Assembly: GCA_910589375.1 (NCBI GenBank)
Contig: CAJUTK010000003.1
Span: forward strand, 206,996 to 270,995
DNA: 64,000 nt
Reading direction: 5' to 3'
From: an uncultured Bacilli bacterium
Lineage (GTDB): Bacteria; Bacillota_I; Bacilli_A; RF39; UBA660
Below are positions 1 to 8,857 of the stretch, piece by piece. Each line of letters begins with the position of its first letter. The stretch's first letter is position 1. The translations under genes and the position numbers were made by a program. Under the pieces are notes generated by a model. That model did no database searches and was not told the origin of the DNA. It was given only the letters and a program-made list of their open reading frames with translations.

Positions 1-2
1 AA

Positions 3-242
3 GAAATGATTGTGGCGAATAGATTAGGAGTAGACTTAGAGGAATTTATTAATATTTTTCTTACTCCAGAACAAATTCATTTTATAACATTAGCGTCTCT
101 AAAAGGGGAAGATATTACAAAGTATGTAATGGATATTCAATTTGATCCAAAAGAAGAAATGCAAAAGTTATCAAATGAGGAAATGCAATCACAAAATGGA
201 TATCAAAAGATATATACTAATAATTTTATTGAGGCTGCGTAG
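3..242 (+). CDS. Hypothetical protein, 5' end beyond window
   Basis: Open frame that continues to the left edge: the first in-frame ATG is at 6, but the codon before it is sense, so the true start may lie upstream. The visible 78 residues are acidic, with a hydrophobic stretch around residues 14-32 (FINIFLTPEQIHFITLA) and a Gln/Glu/Asn-rich tail. No signal peptide or known motif is recognisable. It stops 11 bases before the next gene, so the two are probably co-transcribed. I do not recognise the family. Confidence 0.5.
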   Translation, partial: EMIVANRLGVDLEEFINIFLTPEQIHFITLASLKGEDITKYVMDIQFDPKEEMQKLSNEEMQSQNGYQKIYTNNFIEAA

Positions 243-253
243 TAAGAGGTGTA

Positions 254-1081
254 ATGATGCAAACAGAAAAAAAGAGTATTAGTAAAGTTTTTCTTATATT
301 ACTTGGAGTTGTAGTAGCGCTCCTTGTAGGAGTAGGTGGATGGTTTTTAGGAACTAAGATATTTGAAAATGAAGAGGGAGTTGCTAAAACAAAGAATACC
401 GTAAAAGTAAATGAAGATAAAGATTATGTATATGATGCTGATTTTGTAAAAGTGGAATATTTAAATAGACAGGAAGAATTTTCTAATGGATTTTTATCAA
501 ATAATGAAAATATTAAATTACCTTATATTAATTTAAAATCAGAAGATGCAAAGAAAGTAAATGAAGAGATTAAAAGGATATATATTGATTTAGAAAAGAA
601 TATAGAGGAGGCTTTACTTTGTAATGAAAATGAAATGTGTGCTAGTTATTCTTTAGGATATAAAACATATTCTAATGATAAGACACTTTCAATAGTAATT
701 ATAAAGTTAGTAGGTGTTACAGATTTTCCTGAACCATCTTATTGGGTTTATAATTTTGACCTTACAACAGGCAAACTATTAACGATAGATAGTTTACTTC
801 ATCAAAAGAATATGACAAAGGAATCTTTCTTAGACAAAGTAAAGAAAAAAATGGAACAATTTGCTTTAGATAATAATACTGATTCTTGTAATTATTTTGG
901 AAATTTGCAAGAGTCTTATACTAGTTTAGAAAAAGGACTTCAGACTTCTACATTCCCAGTAGAAGAGGGAAATGATTCTATTGCTTATTATCTTGGAGAA
1001 GATGGAAAGATTCATTTAATAGCTACTTTATATATGGATTGTGGAAGAGGAACGATTGTAGAAATTTTTCCTTTAGATTAA
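254..1081 (+). CDS. Membrane-anchored extracytoplasmic protein, DUF3298/RsiV-like
   Basis: 275 residues: short basic N-terminus, one transmembrane helix (about residues 12-32), then an extracytoplasmic domain. The stretch around residues 170-200 (YWVYNFDLTTGKLLTIDSLL) followed by an amphipathic helix resembles the DUF3298 fold of PdaC/RsiV-type wall-associated proteins, in which a predicted beta-sheet domain is preceded by a 'tGk.ltl.dL' turn. Two Cys (CNENEMC) could form a disulfide. The ATG at 254 is followed by a second ATG at 257; the AGAGGTG ribosome-binding site serves either. A hairpin terminator follows directly. The family assignment is by resemblance only; the function is unknown. 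Confidence 0.55.
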   Translation: MMQTEKKSISKVFLILLGVVVALLVGVGGWFLGTKIFENEEGVAKTKNTVKVNEDKDYVYDADFVKVEYLNRQEEFSNGFLSNNENIKLPYINLKSEDAKKVNEEIKRIYIDLEKNIEEALLCNENEMCASYSLGYKTYSNDKTLSIVIIKLVGVTDFPEPSYWVYNFDLTTGKLLTIDSLLHQKNMTKESFLDKVKKKMEQFALDNNTDSCNYFGNLQESYTSLEKGLQTSTFPVEEGNDSIAYYLGEDGKIHLIATLYMDCGRGTIVEIFPLD

Positions 1082-1110
1082 AGAAAGTATAAAGCTTTCT
1101 TTTTTTTCAT
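1081..1110 (+). terminator. Rho-independent terminator
   Basis: AAGAAAG / CTTTCTT stem with a short loop, then a run of eight T. It overlaps the stop codon of the upstream gene. Confidence 0.75.
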
Positions 1111-1145
1111 AATTTTTGGTTATGATGGGTATATCAAATTTGTAT

Positions 1146-1174
1146 TTTACTAGAAAATTTCTTTTTCGTATAAT
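1146..1174 (+). promoter_or_regulatory. Sigma-A-type promoter for the PHP gene
   Basis: TTTACT, 17-base spacer, TATAAT, ending 21 bases before the start codon at 1196. The same TTTACT-17-TATAAT arrangement recurs at 32248-32276. Confidence 0.6.
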
Positions 1175-1195
1175 GTAAGTACGAGGAGGGATAAT

Positions 1196-2092
1196 ATGGA
1201 AACTAGAAAAATAGATATGCATATTCATACTATTTATTCAGATGGAGAGCATACACCAGAAGAGATATTTGAAAAGGTAAAAGAGGCTAATTTAGAAGTT
1301 TTTTCTATCACTGATCATGATGAGATAGAAGGAGCCAAAAAGATGACTTCAAGAGAGGGTATTCTTTATATTCCAGGTGTAGAATTAACAGCTAAAACTC
1401 CTGTTGGTAGAGAACATATTTTAGGGTATGATATCGATTTAAATAATCCTACTTTAAATACTACTCTAAGGGAGAAAAAAAAGGGAGATATAGAAAACTT
1501 TATTCTTTATATTGAAACTTTGAAGAAAATATTCGGAATTACTCTTCCTAAAGAGGATATTGATAAAGTTTTAAATCGTGTTGGCAATGTTGGTAGAGTG
1601 GATTTATCTAACATCCTTAGAAAATATGGGTATGCATCTGATCAAGAAGAAGCTTTTCAAAAATATTTACACCCTATTAATGAACAAGTAAGAAAAAAGA
1701 AAAAAGGATTAACAGAAGAAGAATGTATAGAGCTTATTAAATCAGCAGGGGGTTATGTTTCTATTGCTCATCCTATTAGTTTAAATCCATCTTATAAAAG
1801 ACAAAGTTTAAAAACTACTTATGAAGAGTTAAGACAAAGGTTACTTAGAATGAAGCAGGTAGGATTAGATGCTATTGAGATACAACATATTCACCAAGAT
1901 AATCCATTTAGAGAAATGCTTCACACTCTAGCGCAAGAACTTTCCTTACTAGAAAGTGGGGGAACAGATTTCCATGGAGAAAACATTAAACCTGGTGTAG
2001 AGATTGGAAAAGGATATCATGGCAATGTTGCTATTAAAAGACTTTCTTTAGTAGATGAAATAAAGGAAAAAAGATATAAAAGTGTGATATAA
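1196..2092 (+). CDS. PHP-domain metal-dependent phosphoesterase (TrpH/YciV type)
   Basis: 298 residues. The N-terminus carries the PHP signature MHIHTIYSDG (HxH...SDG), then SITDHDEI, VELTA and a later H-P motif (YVSIAHPI), with a C-terminal GGTDFHG: the set of His/Asp/Glu residues that bind the metal cluster in PHP phosphoesterases. Family members of this size (COG0613) hydrolyse short oligonucleotides or nucleoside 3',5'-bisphosphates (RNase AM type). The substrate here is not determined. Start chosen at ATG 1196 with GAGGAGGG at about 9 bases. It lies 22 bases before a LysR regulator on the same strand. Confidence 0.85.
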   Translation: METRKIDMHIHTIYSDGEHTPEEIFEKVKEANLEVFSITDHDEIEGAKKMTSREGILYIPGVELTAKTPVGREHILGYDIDLNNPTLNTTLREKKKGDIENFILYIETLKKIFGITLPKEDIDKVLNRVGNVGRVDLSNILRKYGYASDQEEAFQKYLHPINEQVRKKKKGLTEEECIELIKSAGGYVSIAHPISLNPSYKRQSLKTTYEELRQRLLRMKQVGLDAIEIQHIHQDNPFREMLHTLAQELSLLESGGTDFHGENIKPGVEIGKGYHGNVAIKRLSLVDEIKEKRYKSVI

Positions 2093-2114
2093 TAATCGTA
2101 ATGTGGAGGGGCAT

Positions 2115-3005
2115 ATGGTAAATTTAGAACTTTATCGCATCTTTTATGAAGTAGCAAAAGCAAGTAATATTACAACAGCTAGTCAATCTTTAAATATTTC
2201 ACAGCCTGCTGTTACAAAGCATATTAAGGATTTAGAGAGTACTCTTGGTACGTCTCTTTTTATCCGTAGTAGGAAGGGTGTTGTCTTAACAGAAAGTGGT
2301 AAAAAGTTGTTTTTCTATATTAAACAAGCAATGGATTTAATCTCTTATGGAGAAAAAGAATTAGAAGATATGAAAAACATGTATAAGGGCACTTTACGTA
2401 TCGGAATAGGAACTACTTTAACGAAGAAGTATTTACTAAAATATATTAGAGAATATCATAAATTATATCCTAATATTACTATTGAGATTAGTACAGATCC
2501 AACGGACGAATTAAAAGAAAAGTTAAAACTTGGTAGAATTGATTTTATAGTTGCCAAAATGCCGCAGTATAAAGATAGTGATTATCAATATACTACGTTA
2601 GGAAAACTAGAGGATATTTTTATTGGAAATGATAACTATCAGTCATTAAAAAATAAAAAAGTTCCTCTAAAAGAATTAGCGGAATATCCTATACTATTAC
2701 AAAAGAAGCCATCTAGCTCTAGAGAATATATTGATGCAATTTGTAAAGAAAGAAATGTGGAATTAAAAAGTATCATGGATATTGCTAGTTCTAATTTACT
2801 GATTGACTTTGTAAAGATAGGCTATGGAATTGGTTTCGTTACGAAACAATATGTATTAGAAGAATTAGAAAGTGGTTCTTTAATAGAGATTAAAGTAGAT
2901 CCACTTATTCCTCCAAGGGAATTTGGAATTATAGAGCTGAAGGATAGCTTTCTATCTTTTAGTGCAGAGGCTATGTTAGAATTAATTAAGAGGAATTATG
3001 AATAG
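2115..3005 (+). CDS. LysR-family transcriptional regulator
   Basis: 296 residues. Residues 1-60 form a winged helix-turn-helix (LYRIFYEVAKASNITTAS..LNISQPAVTKHI..LE..LG..LF.R), followed by a LysR substrate-binding domain with two alpha/beta lobes. I start it at ATG 2115, because GGAGGGG lies 6 bases upstream; the in-frame GTG at 2103 overlaps that ribosome-binding site. No divergent target gene is adjacent; its immediate neighbour is the PHP gene, 22 bases upstream and likely in the same transcript, so the pair may be co-expressed. The inducer is unknown. Confidence 0.9.
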   Translation: MVNLELYRIFYEVAKASNITTASQSLNISQPAVTKHIKDLESTLGTSLFIRSRKGVVLTESGKKLFFYIKQAMDLISYGEKELEDMKNMYKGTLRIGIGTTLTKKYLLKYIREYHKLYPNITIEISTDPTDELKEKLKLGRIDFIVAKMPQYKDSDYQYTTLGKLEDIFIGNDNYQSLKNKKVPLKELAEYPILLQKKPSSSREYIDAICKERNVELKSIMDIASSNLLIDFVKIGYGIGFVTKQYVLEELESGSLIEIKVDPLIPPREFGIIELKDSFLSFSAEAMLELIKRNYE

Positions 3006-3033
3006 CGAGGTTACTTTAACTTTCGCTTTTTTT
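3004..3033 (+). terminator. Rho-independent terminator after the LysR gene
   Basis: Stem AGCGAGGTTA / TAACTTTCGCT (one bulge, one or two wobble pairs), followed by seven T. Confidence 0.8.
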
Positions 3034-3043
3034 GTGTTATGAT
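3015..3043 (+). promoter_or_regulatory. Probable promoter for the two-component operon
   Basis: TTTAAC, 17-base spacer, TATGAT; its -35 lies inside the preceding terminator hairpin and the -10 ends 16 bases before the start codon at 3060, so the leader would be very short. Confidence 0.4.
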
Positions 3044-3059
3044 ACCGTTAGGTGGTAAA

Positions 3060-3704
3060 ATGTTTAAAATTTTATTAGTAGAAGATAATAAAATGATTGC
3101 AAAAGGATTAAAGTTTTCTTTAGAGCAAGAGAATATGGAAGTAGAGATTGCTTCTTCTTGTGCAGAAGTAAGATTAGACGATTCAATGGATTTAGTTATT
3201 CTAGATATTACTTTACCAGATGGCAGTGGTATTGATATTTTTAAAGACATTAAAATAAAGTTAAATGTTCCTGTTATTTTTTTAACAGCTATTGATAATG
3301 AGGACACTATTGTAAAATGTTTTGAACTAGGAGCTGATGATTATATAACAAAGCCATTTCGTACTAGAGAATTAATTTCTAGAATAAATAGATTGTTAAA
3401 GAAGGAAAATCATCAATCTTTAACTTATAAAACAATAGAAATTCAAACAGATAGTGGACGTGTTTTTAAAAATGGAGAGGAAATTTCTTTTACTCCGTTA
3501 GAATATAAGATTTTATTAATGCTTTTTAGCAATATTAATACTATTATTACAAGGGAACAAATTTTAGATAAGATTTATGATATGTCTGGAAACTTTGTAA
3601 ATGATAATACACTTACTGTTTATATTAAAAGAATTAGAGAAAAAATAGGGGATGACATTATTAAAACCATTAAAGGGATAGGATATCGGGTGGATGCAGA
3701 ATGA
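3060..3704 (+). CDS. OmpR-family response regulator
   Basis: 214 residues. The receiver domain (about 1-115) has the acidic pocket VEDN, the phosphorylated Asp at about residue 49 (LVILDITLPDG), a Thr in FLTA and the conserved Lys in ITKPF. The C-terminal winged helix (about 130-214; FTPLEYKILLML... TVYIKRIREKI) is of OmpR/PhoB type. ATG 3060 is preferred to the upstream in-frame ATG 3039, because GGTGGT sits just before it and the longer form would start in the promoter. It overlaps the sensor kinase by four bases. It probably controls the ABC transporter downstream, whose upstream region has a direct repeat. Confidence 0.93.
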   Translation: MFKILLVEDNKMIAKGLKFSLEQENMEVEIASSCAEVRLDDSMDLVILDITLPDGSGIDIFKDIKIKLNVPVIFLTAIDNEDTIVKCFELGADDYITKPFRTRELISRINRLLKKENHQSLTYKTIEIQTDSGRVFKNGEEISFTPLEYKILLMLFSNINTIITREQILDKIYDMSGNFVNDNTLTVYIKRIREKIGDDIIKTIKGIGYRVDAE

Positions 3705-4915
3705 AAAATATAAAAAGAAAAAGTGTTTTTATTTTGATAAGTATTCATTTTTCTTTATTTGTAATTGCATGTATATTTTTATATGTATATAATCAATTAT
3801 CTTTTAAACAACTTACAAAAGATGTAAATACTTGGGTTGGTGGTGTCATTAGTACCATTCAAGAAAAGTATCCAGACATAACAGAAGAGGAAGTCCTTTA
3901 TTTATTAAATACTGAGGGAAAAGACAATGAACTTTTAAAGAAAATAGGAATAGACGAAGAAAATATTGCCATTTTAACACTAGAAAAAAGAAAGAGTAGG
4001 GCTTTTTTTGTTGGATTTTTTACATTATTAGTATTAGAATTCATGGTTATTGTACTTACTTTATACTTATATTATAAAAAGAATAAAATCATCAATCAGA
4101 TTATTAATTCTGTAAAGGAATTAAATAAGAAAAATTATGTATTAGAAATAGAAGAACAGGGAGAATCTGAGCTTTCTATTTTAAAAAATGAACTTTATAA
4201 AATTACAGTCATGTTAAAAGAGGAGAGTGAAAATGCTGGTGATGAGAAAAAATGTTTAAGTAAGGCAGTGGAAGATATTTCACATCAGCTTAAGACACCT
4301 CTTACTTCTATTCGTATTCTATTAGATAATCTAGAAGAAACGAAGATGGATGAAAAGACACGTAAGGAATGTATTCGTGATATTAGTAAGCAATTAGAGA
4401 ATATGAACTTTCTAACAATTACTCTTTTAAAACTTGCTCGTTTTGATGCTGGGGTAATTGTTATGAAAAAAGAGAAAATCTCAGCTACTAATCTTTTTTC
4501 CAAAATTAAAAGTGATTTAGCAATTTTATTAGAATTAAAGAATCAAAAATTGTTGATAGAAGAAAATCATGATATTGAGTTAGAGGGAGATTACAACTGG
4601 CAAGTAGAGGCTTTTACTAATATTGTTAAAAATTGTAGTGAGCACTCTAAACCAGGATCAGTTATTGAAGTATTTTTTCATGAAACTCCTTTTTATTCTA
4701 GAATCCAAATTCAAGATCATGGAGAAGGTATTTCTAAAAAAGATATTAAGCATATTTTTGAAAGATTTTATAAAAGTAGCAATGCTAGTCGTAATAGTAT
4801 TGGAATAGGTCTATCTTTAGCGAAGACTATTATTGAAGAAAATAATGGTTATATTACTTGTAAGTCAGAAGAAGGGATAGGGACTACTTTTGAGATAAAA
4901 TATGCGAAGAGATAG
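3701..4915 (+). CDS. Sensor histidine kinase
   Basis: 404 residues. Two transmembrane helices (about residues 9-29 and 98-124) bracket a small extracellular loop of about 70 residues. HisKA motif with His near residue 195 (DISHQLKTPLTSIRI). The ATPase domain has an N box (EAFTNIVKNCSEHS), in which the usual N-x4-N reads as N-x3-N, G1 (DHGEGI), an F box (IFERFYK) and G2 (GIGLSLAKTI). Translationally coupled to the response regulator (ATGA overlap) and followed by ABC transporter genes: the layout of systems in which the transporter itself senses a peptide (VncRS/Vex, BceRS type). No ligand can be assigned. Confidence 0.92.
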   Translation: MKNIKRKSVFILISIHFSLFVIACIFLYVYNQLSFKQLTKDVNTWVGGVISTIQEKYPDITEEEVLYLLNTEGKDNELLKKIGIDEENIAILTLEKRKSRAFFVGFFTLLVLEFMVIVLTLYLYYKKNKIINQIINSVKELNKKNYVLEIEEQGESELSILKNELYKITVMLKEESENAGDEKKCLSKAVEDISHQLKTPLTSIRILLDNLEETKMDEKTRKECIRDISKQLENMNFLTITLLKLARFDAGVIVMKKEKISATNLFSKIKSDLAILLELKNQKLLIEENHDIELEGDYNWQVEAFTNIVKNCSEHSKPGSVIEVFFHETPFYSRIQIQDHGEGISKKDIKHIFERFYKSSNASRNSIGIGLSLAKTIIEENNGYITCKSEEGIGTTFEIKYAKR

Positions 4916-4917
4916 TA

Positions 4918-4949
4918 GTCACTTTTTTGTCACTAAACTTTAGTATGAT
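4918..4949 (+). promoter_or_regulatory. Candidate response-regulator operator and promoter for the ABC genes
   Basis: Direct repeat GTCACT at 4918-4923 and 4929-4934 (11-base period, one helical turn), followed by TATGAT at 4944-4949. No good -35 lies 17 bases upstream of that -10, as is usual for promoters that need an OmpR-type activator bound to tandem half-sites. Confidence 0.45.
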
Positions 4950-4969
4950 GATAAAAAGGAGAGGAAAAT

Positions 4970-5647
4970 ATGGAAATTTTAAAAGTAGAAAATTTGCAAA
5001 AAACATATGGACGTGGTGAGAATCAAATCCATGCAGTAGATGGAATTTCTTTTTCTGTAGAAAAAGGGGAATTTGTTGCTATTGTAGGATCTTCTGGAAG
5101 TGGTAAAAGTACACTGCTTCATTTACTTGGTGGAGTAGATAGACCAAGCGGTGGAAAAGTATATATTGATGGTAAGGATATTTATAGTTTAAATAATGAT
5201 AAATTAGCTATTTTTAGAAGGAGACAAGTAGGTCTTGTTTATCAATTTTATAATTTAATTCCTATTTTAAATGTGGAAGAAAATATAACATTACCTTGTA
5301 GATTAGATGGAGTTAAAGTAGAAGATGAAAGACTTCATGAATTGCTAGAAACATTAGGTTTATCTGAACGTGTTAAACATTTACCAAATGAATTATCTGG
5401 TGGACAACAACAGAGAGTTTCTATAGGACGTGCTCTTATCAATAATCCAGCTATTGTGCTTGCTGATGAGCCAACTGGTAACTTGGATAGTAAGGCTAGT
5501 GAAGAAATTTTAGATTTGTTAAAACTATCTAATAAGAAGTATAAACAGACAGTTATTATGATTACTCATGATTTAGAACTTGCAGCAGCTGCTGATAGAA
5601 TCATTACTATTGATGATGGCCAAATAGTGAAAGATGAGAGGAATTAA
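4970..5647 (+). CDS. ABC transporter ATP-binding protein (MacB/LolD type)
   Basis: 225 residues. Walker A GSSGSGKST, Q-loop (YQFYNLIPIL), signature LSGGQQQRV, Walker B VLADEPTGNLD and H-loop (MITHDLE). The length and the LNVEENI.LP segment are typical of ATPases that pair with FtsX-type permeases rather than with importers. The permease gene follows after two bases. AAAAGGAGAGG precedes the start codon. The complex would act as a mechanotransmission or peptide-resistance pump, possibly signalling to the kinase upstream. Confidence 0.93.
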   Translation: MEILKVENLQKTYGRGENQIHAVDGISFSVEKGEFVAIVGSSGSGKSTLLHLLGGVDRPSGGKVYIDGKDIYSLNNDKLAIFRRRQVGLVYQFYNLIPILNVEENITLPCRLDGVKVEDERLHELLETLGLSERVKHLPNELSGGQQQRVSIGRALINNPAIVLADEPTGNLDSKASEEILDLLKLSNKKYKQTVIMITHDLELAAAADRIITIDDGQIVKDERN

Positions 5648-5649
5648 TT

Positions 5650-8340
5650 ATGAATACTCTCTACAGTTTAACTTATAGAAATTTAAAATTAAATAAAAAA
5701 AGAACTATTGTTACCATGATTGGAATTATTTTATCAGTAGCTCTTATTTGTGCAGTAGCAGGTATGGTTACTAGTTTTCAAAGATCTCTTTATGAAGAAG
5801 CAATTGAAGATGTTGGAAATTATCATGTGGCTTTTAAAGATGTTCCTATAAAAGAAGCTAATGTTATCAAGCAACATAGGGCAATCAAAGATACTTTTTC
5901 TTTTAGTGATTTAGGATATGCACTTCTTTCTACTAAGAAAGAAGATATTAAAGCGGAGAGTAAACCTTACTTTAGAATAGTAGGATTTGATGATAATACA
6001 GTTAAGTATTATCCACTCCCTCTTTCATCAGGAAGATTACCACAAAATAGTAGTGAAATTGTCTTATCCGCCGAATTATTGATGGATTATGAGGATAAAA
6101 AGATAGGGGATACTAGTTTAAATATTGGTGATAAAATTGTTTTAGAGGTTGGAACACGTGTCAATAAAGAAGGAACTGTTTTAAACAATGAGGACTCCTT
6201 AATAGAAGGTGCTTATGTTTGTGATGCTAATGGTATGTGTGAAAGTAATTTTATTTATAAGTCTTATGAAGAGGAAGAAAAATTAATTAATACTAAAGCA
6301 AAAGAATATACCATTGTTGGAATATTTGATTATGGAATGAATTATAATGGAAATTTCTATACTCCTTCTTATGACCTCTATACTCTTTTAGATTCTAAAG
6401 ATGAAATTTCTTCTGTTAACTTATATGTTCAATATAAAAATCCAAAAGACTATAGAACTTTAAATGATGAAATCAATCCTAAAATTGTTAATGAAGATGG
6501 ATTTGATGTTAGAACTTACGTGCAAGATACGAATGATTATTTACTAGATGTAATAGGCGCAGGTTTTAGTAAGAATACACAGACAGCTCTTTATATTATG
6601 ATGGGAATTGTTATTGGTATCATTATGGTATCAAGTGTATTTGTTATTAAAAATGGATTTAGTATTTCTATTGTGGAAAGATATAAGCAATTTGGTATGT
6701 TATCTAGTGTAGGAGCTACTTCTAAGCAAATAAAAAGAAGTGTTTTATTTGAAGGATTTTTACTTGGTTTAATTGCTATTCCAATAGGAATATTATGTGG
6801 ATTATTAGCGGTATTCATTTTAGTACATTTAGTAAATTTCATTTTAAAAGATTTTGTAGATCATGATATGATTATATTCTATATTACTTCATTACCAATT
6901 ATAGTAGCTTTGCTTACTTCTGTTATTACGATTTTTTTATCTTGTTATTTGCCTGCTAGAAAAGCCTCAAAATTATCTATTATTGATTTAATTCGTAGTA
7001 ATAATTCTATTAAAATAAAGTCTAAGAAATTAAAAACGCCAAGATATATTACTAAATTATTTGGAATAGGTGGAGAAATAGCTCATAAAAATTTAAAGAG
7101 AAATAAGAAAAAGTATAGAACTACAGTAGTTTCCTTAGTGATAAGTATCGTTATCTTTATTTCGTTAAATGCGTTTATGAATACTGTATTCGATTCTAGT
7201 ACCTATTATTTTAACTCTGCTGATTATGACATTTCTGTTTATTATAGAGTTAACGTAGACGAAGAGACTACTAATGAAGAAATTATAAAACAGTTAGAAT
7301 CTATGGAAAGAGAATTGTTAAATATAGGTGATCCAGGAAGATATGCTGTTGTAAAACAAGAGAATTATTTAGGCAGTGATTCTTCTATTTGGACAGATGA
7401 CTTTTTAGAACATGGACAGATGAATATTAGAGAAGATGATGAAAGTCTAAATTCTTATATATATGTTATGGCAGTCGGTAAAGAAGAATATGAAAGATTT
7501 GTTCAAAAATTAGGTGGAAAAGTAGAAGATTATGAGAAGGGCGCTATTCTAGTTGATGATGTATTATACTATAATCAAGATGACAAAAAATATCATGAAA
7601 TTAATGCCCTTAATATAAAACCAAATGAAACCTTAAAGCTAAAAAGTACTTTTACAGAAGAGACAATATCTATAAAAATCTTAGAGCGTACAAAAGAAAG
7701 AATTTTAGGAATGCCAAATCATAGAGAATTTTATGAAGGACCAGTACTTATTGTAAGTGACGACTATTTTAAAGAATTAACGAAAGAAACCCCAGCTACT
7801 TCTTTTGAAATTATTATGAAAACAAAAGATGTAGATAATATTGCAAAGCAATTAGATAAATTGAAAGAAAATAATTCTTATATTGGATATAATAATATTC
7901 ATGAAGAAATAAAACAGCAACGTGCTTTAGTACTTGTTGTATCTATTTTCCTATATGGTTTTATAACAGTTATTACATTAATAGGAGTAACAAATATCTT
8001 CAATACTATTACTACTAATATGGCTTTAAGAAGTAGAGAATTTGCAATGCTTAAAGCAATTGGAATGACTAATAAAGAATTTAATAGAATGATACGTTTA
8101 GAAAGTCTTCTATATGGATTAAAATCTTTAATAATTGGAATTCCAATTGGAGTGCTTTTATCTTATGCTATCCATAGAGCATTAGGGAGAGTACTTGAAA
8201 CATCCTTTACTTTACCATGGGGTGCTATTCTAATTTCTATTTTATTTGTTTTCCTTATTGTATATATGACAATGCGTTATTCTTTAAAAAAGATTAATAA
8301 ACAGAATATTATAGAAACAATTAGAGAAGAGAATATTTAA
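5650..8340 (+). CDS. FtsX-domain ABC transporter permease
   Basis: 896 residues with two FtsX repeats. The first membrane helix (about 17-40) is followed by a large extracellular domain (about 45-310), then three helices (about 317-340, 365-400, 410-435). A second block starts with a helix near residue 490, has another extracellular domain (about 515-750) and three helices at the C-terminus. This is the double-size architecture of antimicrobial-peptide or lipoprotein-handling permeases partnered by the preceding ATPase. It ends in a strong terminator that overlaps the stop codon, closing the operon. Confidence 0.9.
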   Translation: MNTLYSLTYRNLKLNKKRTIVTMIGIILSVALICAVAGMVTSFQRSLYEEAIEDVGNYHVAFKDVPIKEANVIKQHRAIKDTFSFSDLGYALLSTKKEDIKAESKPYFRIVGFDDNTVKYYPLPLSSGRLPQNSSEIVLSAELLMDYEDKKIGDTSLNIGDKIVLEVGTRVNKEGTVLNNEDSLIEGAYVCDANGMCESNFIYKSYEEEEKLINTKAKEYTIVGIFDYGMNYNGNFYTPSYDLYTLLDSKDEISSVNLYVQYKNPKDYRTLNDEINPKIVNEDGFDVRTYVQDTNDYLLDVIGAGFSKNTQTALYIMMGIVIGIIMVSSVFVIKNGFSISIVERYKQFGMLSSVGATSKQIKRSVLFEGFLLGLIAIPIGILCGLLAVFILVHLVNFILKDFVDHDMIIFYITSLPIIVALLTSVITIFLSCYLPARKASKLSIIDLIRSNNSIKIKSKKLKTPRYITKLFGIGGEIAHKNLKRNKKKYRTTVVSLVISIVIFISLNAFMNTVFDSSTYYFNSADYDISVYYRVNVDEETTNEEIIKQLESMERELLNIGDPGRYAVVKQENYLGSDSSIWTDDFLEHGQMNIREDDESLNSYIYVMAVGKEEYERFVQKLGGKVEDYEKGAILVDDVLYYNQDDKKYHEINALNIKPNETLKLKSTFTEETISIKILERTKERILGMPNHREFYEGPVLIVSDDYFKELTKETPATSFEIIMKTKDVDNIAKQLDKLKENNSYIGYNNIHEEIKQQRALVLVVSIFLYGFITVITLIGVTNIFNTITTNMALRSREFAMLKAIGMTNKEFNRMIRLESLLYGLKSLIIGIPIGVLLSYAIHRALGRVLETSFTLPWGAILISILFVFLIVYMTMRYSLKKINKQNIIETIREENI

Positions 8341-8354
8341 CTCTTCTCTTTTTT
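8323..8354 (+). terminator. Rho-independent terminator of the ABC operon
   Basis: Perfect AGAGAAGAG / CTCTTCTCT stem, 9-base loop, then T run; it begins inside the last codons of the permease. Confidence 0.9.
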
Positions 8355-8377
8355 ACATATAAATAATTTTAGATTTG

Positions 8378-8386
8378 TGGTATAAT
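8378..8386 (+). promoter_or_regulatory. Extended -10 promoter
   Basis: TGGTATAAT: a TGn extension in front of a consensus -10, with no convincing -35. The same TGG-TATAAT form is found ahead of trmB at 29240-29248. Confidence 0.5.
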
Positions 8387-8415
8387 AACTATAACGCTAG
8401 AAAGGAATGTTCATT

Positions 8416-8850
8416 ATGAAAAATAAAAAAAATATATGGATGGTCGGAATACTTTTATTAGTGGTAGGTTGTAAAAGTACGAATTTATCATGTACTAAGA
8501 CAATCATAGATACAGAAGATGTGAAAGTAAATGAAAAAATTAGTTTAAATTTTGAAAAGAAAAAATTAAAACAGAGCTTTTTTACATTAGATTATTATTA
8601 TGGAAATAATGTAGAATCTAATGCTCAATTAACACGCGAGTCTTTAGAGGAACAGTTTTCTAACTATAAGGATTCTTCTGGTGTAGAATACTTTTTTACG
8701 AATATAGAAGAAGGAATTCATTTTGAATTGCAAGTAAATCCTGAAAAATTGACGGAAGAGGAAAAAAAATTTTTAGAAAAACAAGTAAATTATAAAGATT
8801 ATAATAGTGCAAGAGAGACGCTTGCTAGTGATGGATATCAATGTAAATAG
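8416..8850 (+). CDS. Lipoprotein, DUF1307-like, related to the next gene product
   Basis: 144 residues. Signal peptide ending in the lipobox LVVGC (Cys at about residue 20), so membrane-anchored. The mature domain begins with SCT and ends with ARETLASDGYQCK: a pair of terminal Cys that could bridge, and the same DGYxCK ending as the following gene. I start it at ATG 8416 rather than 8407, because AAAGGA lies 8-10 bases before 8416. Function unknown; it resembles small DUF1307 lipoproteins by size and layout only. Confidence 0.65.
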   Translation: MKNKKNIWMVGILLLVVGCKSTNLSCTKTIIDTEDVKVNEKISLNFEKKKLKQSFFTLDYYYGNNVESNAQLTRESLEEQFSNYKDSSGVEYFFTNIEEGIHFELQVNPEKLTEEEKKFLEKQVNYKDYNSARETLASDGYQCK

Positions 8851-8857
8851 GTGAGTT

